A DNA stretch of 64,000 nucleotides. Source: Globodera rostochiensis (lineage: Eukaryota; Nematoda; Chromadorea; Rhabditida; Heteroderidae). Shown here piece after piece: positions 57,688-64,000 of this stretch. Made by a program: the position numbers and the translations under genes. The notes under the pieces were generated by a model. The model ran no database searches and was not told the DNA's origin. It saw nothing but the letters and a program-made list of their open reading frames with translations. Position 1 is the stretch's first letter; the number at the start of each line of letters is the position of its first letter. Where the stretch lies: contig JAEVLN010000002.1 of assembly GCA_018350325.1 (NCBI GenBank), positions 4,323,456-4,387,455 on the forward strand, in the 5' to 3' direction.

Positions 57688-60600
57688 GCTCGATGGGCGC
57701 AAATATTTTTTTGGTGCGTGCCGTCAGTAAATTGTTTGGAGCCAATTAAGCACCGCAAAAGGAATTGATAAAATTCAAAAAAAAAATTCCAAAATAAAAG
57801 TTGTTTTAAAAGTTGGACGCCAAAAAGTAGAAAAAAAGGCTTTTTAAATTAACGCCCAATGTCCCCAATTTCCCGAAGATTAGAGGCGGCCCGTTGTTTT
57901 CCAATAAAGCAGCCATTTCCGCGTTTTCAACGTAAATACCCCCCCCCCCCCCCCATCCATTAAAATGCTCGGAAATGAAAAAAATTGTGGATTTTTGTTG
58001 AACAAAGATGGCACTGGATGGGGGGGGGGGGTGGGGAGAGGAAGAAAAACGCATAAAATAATGATGAGAAATAAAGAAATAAAATAAATTATTATATTAA
58101 ATTTTATTATTTCCATTTCATAAGCAAATTGGGGGGGGGGGGCGAAGGGGGGGGCAATGAGTGGGCGAAAAAATGGATTGGATTTGACTGACAAAAAAAT
58201 GAATGAAATGGCTGACGGCTGATCGATCATAAGACGAGCAGCGCGCCAAATTATTTGGCTTTTTTTTGGGTCGTCGGTTGACGGCCAAATTTCGGAAAGT
58301 GAAATAAATTATTGGCGTTCGTCGGAAAAAAATTTCATTTTTTTAAAATTTATAAATTGGAATTTATGGAAATGTCTTTAAATTTGCATAAATAACCTAA
58401 TTTCCCCTATTGCACGGTAGAAATCAACAATGTTTTGAATTAAAATTTAAAAAAAATCAGCCAAATTATGAATTTTTTTTAAAAATATAAATTCATAATG
58501 TATTCGGCGCCTGTTTTTCTTATTTTCTAAATTACAAAAATTGGGTTTTTTTCAATTTTTAATTTTCACGTCAAATTTTTTGCTGCTCTCGTCGCCCCTT
58601 AACATTTAAAAAATCAAAATGCGACGCTTGTGCAAATTGAAGCCTTTTGAGGGGAAGAAGAATAAATATTCTAATTGATTTTTTTCAACAAAAATTGGAA
58701 TTTAACAAATGGAAAAATGGCGAGCATGAGGAATAAATGGCAGACGGAATTAAGCTAAAACCAAGGTAGCTCACGGGGCAGAGGGGATTTGGGATCCCCG
58801 ACATTTCGGGGACGGGGACGTCCCCGATTGTCTCGAGGACACGATTCCTTAAACTCCAATCCCCGATGACTTTGCCCGATAAAATACCCGCTTAAAAAGA
58901 TGGCACACCGACTGCGGGAGAAAATTGAAAAATTTTGGTAAGGGAGGCATGATTCCCGAAAAGGTCGGGAATCCCCCCCCCCCTCTCCCCGCGAGTTGCC
59001 CACTAGTCCAAATATCTGAGACTCAGCTCGATTTTGGGGTCCATTATATAAACGCAATTCTGAAACTGAAAAAAAAAATTGAAATTTCATTTTAATGGTT
59101 AAAAATATAAATAACCGGGGATGTTTTTGCAGAACACTTTGAAGAAGCATGCAAATTCTTTTGAATGTTTAAAGTTTAAAGAGTTAGTTGTTTGTTTGTT
59201 TAGACACAAATGTGAATTAAAACGGAAAAAAGCAAACAGTTTTTAACGGAAACAAAAAACGGTCAACCACCACACTATGGAACAAAATTTTTTGGAAAAC
59301 ATTTTTTCAAAAAATGTGGTGAAAGATAGGCGCCGAGAAGCAAAAAAAGTCGAAATAATTTCCCAGTATCGTTTTTTTATTCTTCAAATTCATTATTCAA
59401 ATTACAAATATTTCCGCAATTTCCGGCAATTACAAAAACTGTTTTTGTCTCTGTGGAATGATTAAATCCATGCCGACTATCATTCATTCCGTCTCGGCGT
59501 ATCGCTCGTCAAAATGGTCAATAGATATGCCAAATGCATCAACCAAAATAATTCATTTAACCAAAACTGAAAATCCCAATCAAAAAATATGGCTTCTTCT
59601 TTTTCTGCACTGCTTGCCATCGTCGCAATTATCTGTTTGCTGTGCAAATGTTGCACCTCGGCCCCATGTAAAATAATCAGACAATAAAAAGGGTCAAAAT
59701 AACTGATGGCATTAAAACTCAAAAACCCGACTCGGTGTTCCATGCCAAGACTGAAAAGCACATTATTCCCGAGGGCGATGAACACTGACCACTCACCCCC
59801 CCCCCTTATTTTTTTTTAAATTTAAAACTTTTTAAAATTATTCATTTTCGAATATTTATTTGCTATTTATATTTTTATTACATTTCAGTACATATAATCC
59901 AAATTTAGGGTTCGTGTTTTTTTTGTACGTATAATCAAAAGTTGTCATTTTGTATTAAAATTGCTTTGATGAACGAATGGATGAATCATTTTATTAGCCG
60001 ACTTTACACCAAAGTGTGTACCACCAACACATTCACTAACGACCACAAATGTGATTGGAATTGGTTATTTTCATTTTTTTATCCCACAATCAAAAAAATT
60101 AGATCGCAGTCATCACAATTTTTATGTTTTGGGAAAAGCGTCATTTGAAAGTTTTCTGAATTAAACGTAGATAAAAGTGTACCACATTTTGGGAAGATTA
60201 GCGCATAACTTTTTGCCAGGATTAGATTTAGAAGACTTATGCCAAAATTAAATTAGGGTTCTTCTGATTGGAAAAAATCCAAATTTGATCGGTCAACATT
60301 TTAAATAATTCAGTTCTTTTAGTTTTTTAATCAGGATTCGCTGAAGACTCAAAAATTTGATCGGGATAAATTTGAAATACTCTACTCTTCCACTAAGTCA
60401 TGTATATACATGCGTTTAGGCGTTGCACGCGCACGATTTCCTTAAAAGATGGGGCTATAACGTGCAAGAACGTCGGAAGAGCAAGCGAATTTTCAGCATC
60501 TTTCACTGAAATGCCAGGGATGTAACCGGATGCCGGATTTCCGGACATTTTTGGGTCCGGTATGCCGGATTCCGGACATTTTTGGGTCCGGTATGCCAAA

Positions 60601-60899
60601 TTCCGGACATTTTTAGGTCCGGTATGCCGAATTCCGGACATTTTTAGGTCCGGTATGCCGTATTCCGGACATTTTTAGGTCCGGTATGCCGAATTCCGGA
60701 CATTTTTGGGTCCGGTATGCCAAATTCCGGACATTTTTAAGTCCGGTATGCCGGATTCCGGACATTTTTAGGTCCGGTATGCCGGATTCCGGACATTTTT
60801 TTGGCATTCGGTTACACGCCTGATTGTATGCATCCAGTGGGGGAGGGGGGAGGACAGAACGGAAAATTATCAAAAATTTCTTCATTATTTAAAATTTAG
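57688..60899. other. intergenic stretch, no secure gene
   Basis: It contains poly-G/C tracts near 57938, 58020, 58132 and 58975, a GGGGACGGGGACGTCCCCG palindrome-rich segment at 58800, and the tandem-repeat element at 60515-60822. Open frames at 59277-59785 on both strands have no family features and are not called. Confidence 0.5.
60515..60822. mobile_element. short inverted-repeat element filled by a 31-bp tandem repeat
   Basis: The ends CAGGGATGTAACCGGATGCC and (complement) CAGGCGTGTAACCGAATGCC are inverted with a few mismatches. The body is about eight copies of a 31-bp unit containing TCCGGTATGCCG and ATTCCGGACATTTTT. CAGGG-like ends suggest a hAT-type MITE, but no matching 8-bp flanks were found. 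A related end (GCCGGTTACATCCCTG) occurs alone near 54026. Confidence 0.7.
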
Positions 60900-63264
60900 A
60901 TGAATAATAATTTTTTGTCCTCCTCTCTTCAGCCGTTAATTTTTGTGGTGCCGCCGCTGCTTTTTTCGATGATGGCCACTGAAACGGCAGCCAACAATTT
61001 TTCTTTGCCCGAAGAGATTGCCGGCTACAAAGGCAAACCCTTTAAGGGCGAAATTTATTATGGCGCCGATGACGGCAGCTGCGGGGTTTTTTTTTAATTA
61101 AAAATAATTTAAAAATTTGTTTTTTATAAAAATTTTAAGTGGTGGGACAACACGAGTCTGAAATATGTGCCGCCCAAATTGGACTATCAACAATTCAACT
61201 TCAAATGTATGCATGAATTCCACTGGCATGCATATGTAAGATTTTTTGAAAATTTGAAATGAGACTAATAAAAATCTGTTAAATTGCATATTCGAATTAC
61301 ACTGATCAGAAAGTTTGGGTATGTTCTTAAAAGCCGGGAGACATGTGATTTTGGTCCGGTATTACCCTAATTTTGGACGATTCATAGGGCTCCATTGTGA
61401 TCTGATCAAATTATCGGAACGAATTTCTTGATTGGATCACAAGATCACACTCGTGGTCTGATCGTACGCAATGTTTACAAACTCACCCTAAAATCTTGCA
61501 TTTTTGAGACTTGGATGTTTTTTGATTATAACAATAAACAAATATTTTTTTAGTAAACATTAATTTAATAAAAAACATTTAATTTTATGAAAAAGTCAAT
61601 TTTCAGGGCCCCGCCTGTGGCAATCCGTATTATGAATTCGCGAAATATTGTGCCAAAGTCAAATTCTACCAAAACAAAAGTCCGAAGAATTGGCGCAATC
61701 CAAAAAACGAAGGCAAATTAAGAACAATAAAATTCTTTGTTTTAATTAAATAAAATTTGTCCAATTCCCCCCTTAAGATATGTTGTTGGTGCTGATCGAC
61801 GGATGTTTGGTGTGTGAAGAAGAAGCGAGGGCGGCTGCAAATCCGAAAGAACGCCAAATTGAGGTAAAAAAACAAATACGGTACGAGGCGCGACAAAATG
61901 CCTAACGGACAGATAGAACCCATTTAGAAAAAAATATAGCGGAACAATGACAAAACGACTAAAACACAAAGCGTTAAGGAAACGACTAATAATGTCAATT
62001 TACATTTTGTCCGTTCTGTCATTAATACATAAGACATCGACATTTTCTCCACAAAAAATAAAATTAAGGCCACTATCCGGCTGAAACACACGTGGAAGGC
62101 CGGATCTTTCTTCACCACATGTGACGAGAAAAATCGCACGGCCGGGTCCAATTTAAAAATAAAAAATAATCAAATTTGGCCATAAAACCGCCCGCCTTCT
62201 AGTTTTTTAGTGACTACTAGCGAGCTCAACACCTAAGATCTGTCGACGAGACTCGAGACCGAGACTTTATCCCGAGCTCGAGACAAAGCGAGACCGATCC
62301 AAAAATCGCAAGACTTTTGCCGAGTCGGAACCACCCGAGCTCGAGACCAAACGAGACCAGGGCCCCAAAAACCCGAGGCTTTGCTGAGTCAGGACTCTAG
62401 ATCGACTGAGATAATCGTCTCCCTAAAGAAACTATAATAAATTCTAATCGAAAATTTGGTTGCTAATTTTTTCTTTTATTTCAGTGAAGTGAAAGTTAAG
62501 CTGGGCAACACTTCGGCGGACATCAGCGAGATGTCCATTGATTCGTATACGAATGAGGAAAAGATCAAAATATTGCTCGATGCGGGCGACTACCACTATG
62601 CCGCGTTCACGTTGTCCGCCGCCCTATACCAGCGCAAATGCCGTGGTCTGTTCAGCACCGACCCCATTCCCGACATGTACCAGAACTTGACCCTGACGGT
62701 GGAGCACAAGTATGTACAAAATGCGATACTGGACATCTAAATATTGTCCTGTGTCGGTCGATCATTCTTGATTTCCGGAATGTGTCAGTCGTCCGAGATC
62801 CATCATGATCACCAGAAATGTATTTGATCAGATTTTATAAAATAAAATAGAACCGGTTGGAGAAGTTGGACCTGATCATTCTCGCTCCAGAAATGGACCA
62901 GTCGGAGTTTGATCAGTACCAGACGCGTCCGATCTTTTTGGGCTGAATAGGGAGATATTTGTTTTGTAATCTCTGTAATTTTCAGCTGTAAAGGCAACAA
63001 CAACGGCGAAGTGCGCGTTCATTTGCCTGACATTGGCCCCAAACAATTTAAAGTTTAAAACTTTTTGGCGTAAAATAAAATGCCAATTTTTAAAATACAC
63101 CCATTAAGGACAATTGGGTGGAAGCTCGGGGCCTCTACATCAACATTCTGAATCCGGCGGATGCCACGCAGTACAGTTATGTGGACTACAAGTACGTCGA
63201 TTTGTCGGAACAAGGAGGCATCACTTGGTTCAACGAGGTGGAGAAGGAGGACGATGGATTCTGA
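60900..63264 (+). CDS. secreted cysteine-containing protein, family unknown
   Basis: An eight-exon gene: 60900-61085, 61140-61235, 61607-61712, 61778-61863, 62069-62145, 62485-62709, 62986-63052 and 63109-63264. These sum to 999 nt and stay in frame, giving 332 residues. The N-terminus carries a hydrophobic signal (PLIFVVPPLLFSMMA), with likely cleavage after TETAA. The mature part has nine Cys (including GSCGWWDN, DGCLVCEEE and NCKGNNN) and several NxS/T sites (DNTS, QNKS, KNRT, GNTS, QNLT), and ends EVEKEDDGF. The third intron uses a GC donor (GAAG|GCAAAT). No further membrane segment is evident. I do not recognise the family. In a plant-parasitic nematode a secreted pioneer protein could be an effector, but nothing in the sequence shows that. 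Confidence 0.78.
62240..62405. repeat. CTCGAG-rich repeat in an intron
   Basis: GACTCGAGACCGAGACTTTA-type sequence with repeated GAGCTCGAGACC units, related to 35270-35405 and 49927-50105. It lies in the intron before the exon at 62485. Confidence 0.6.
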
Positions 63265-63774
63265 AAGACGCCATCGATCGATCGGCCAATTTTGTTTTTT
63301 ACAACAAATTAAAAATGCCCATGTAATTTTAATTAACCCATGACCGTTTGATACCTATACGCTAAAATGTCAACACAAGCCCCGAAACATCAAAATTCGA
63401 ATTACACTAAAATGTCACCAAATCAAAGTGCTAATACAATAATAGCAAATAAATATCCGAAATATGAATAAATCATTAAAAATGTTTAAATTTTCGATTT
63501 TTGGTGGCAGAATTTTTAGTTGCTAAAATGTCAATTTTTAAGGGTTCATTTTTTGAAAATTTTTAAAAAGTCGATCCTTAGGAATGTATTTTTCGTTTTA
63601 ATGCATTATTGTTATTTTGAAAAATGGCAAAATAAGGATAAAAATCGCGTTTTTAATTGCCACAAAACAATTATTTTAATTTCTTTATTATTATTAAATT
63701 TTAATTAAGATCTATTCGCTGCTGAAATCCGAACAATCATGCTGGCTAGTGCTCGTTTATGCAGTAATTTTGGC
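63265..63774. other. 3' flank, no gene seen
   Basis: AT-rich DNA after the secreted-protein stop, with AATAAA near 63445 as a possible polyadenylation signal. Nothing else was recognised. Confidence 0.4.
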
Positions 63775-64000
63775 TAGCCGAAGCCTGCGGCTCGAAATTT
63801 GTGGCCCGAAACTTGCGGCCCGAAATTTGCGGCCCGAAGCTTGCGGCCCAAAATTTGCAGCCCCGAAGCTTGCGGCCCAAAATTTGCAGCCCCGAAGCTT
63901 GCGGCCCGAAATTTGCGGCCCCGAAGCTTGCGGCCCGAAATTTGCGGGCCGAATTTTGCGGCCCCGAATTTTGCGGCCCGAATTTTGCGCCCGAAATTTG
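63775..64000. repeat. GC-rich short tandem repeat at the window edge
   Basis: Irregular repeats of about 15-17 bp (GCGGCCCGAAATTT and GCGGCCCCGAAGCTT variants) run to the end of the window and probably beyond. Confidence 0.9.

Noticed and set aside
60393..60885. Minus-strand frames of repeated KMSGIRHTG-type units
   Set aside because: They are translation of the 31-bp tandem repeat.

Overview
The window looks like nuclear DNA of a nematode, most probably a plant-parasitic tylenchid of the cyst-nematode type (Globodera/Heterodera-like). The evidence is: two intron-rich serpentine chemoreceptor genes of nematode-specific families, a RASEF/RSEF-1-type Rab protein, a CED-3-type caspase, AT-rich introns that often end in TTTCAG or TTTTAG, some apparent GC-AG introns (reported as unusually common in Globodera rostochiensis), many long poly-G/C tracts, and a heavy load of small non-autonomous DNA transposons. 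The genus is inference. No bacterial-style operons, CRISPR arrays or intact tRNA/rRNA genes were seen.

Layout. 1-290: 25-bp satellite. 290-4350: mostly repeat-derived, no secure gene. 4355-6106 (-): six-exon Sra-superfamily (Sre/Srab-like) chemoreceptor. 6400-7165: repeated sequence that recurs upstream of the next receptor. 7997-11302: three foldback elements, one carrying a hAT-like MITE with a perfect 8-bp target duplication. 11551-13134 (-): eight-exon Srsx-type receptor with one damaged splice acceptor. 15516-30330 (+): a very large TRIP12-type HECT ubiquitin ligase; the 43-exon model stays in frame from ATG to stop. One intron holds a foldback element with a second hAT-like MITE. 30710-32581 (+): exons of a helical, TPR-like protein. 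32582-36776: no secure gene. 36777-37647 (+): small secreted peptide precursor. 39801-40776: G-rich 61-bp minisatellite. 41650-43064 (+): caspase. 43160-43626: inverted copy of two rsef-1 exons. 43551-46700 (-): GC-rich retroelement-derived block with an intact glycoprotein (env-like) ORF and two basic ORFs but no polymerase. 46691-47830: AT-rich higher-order tandem array. 48006-57687 (-): rsef-1-like gene (EF hands, coiled coils, Rab GTPase). 60900-63264 (+): eight-exon unrecognised secreted protein. 63775-64000: short GC-rich tandem repeat.

The genes do not form one pathway. They are ordinary metazoan functions (chemosensation, ubiquitylation, apoptosis, Rab trafficking, secretion) set among transposons. 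The most unusual material is the mobile and repetitive DNA: foldback elements built from short reiterated motifs, two hAT-like insertions inside the same motif family, a dispersed GC-rich hairpin in at least seven copies, and an orphan env-like ORF next to an inverted gene-fragment duplication. Exon models were read by eye. For the two receptors, the TRIP12-like gene, the caspase, the peptide precursor and the secreted protein, splice phases were checked exon by exon; the rsef-1-like gene was checked only in part.
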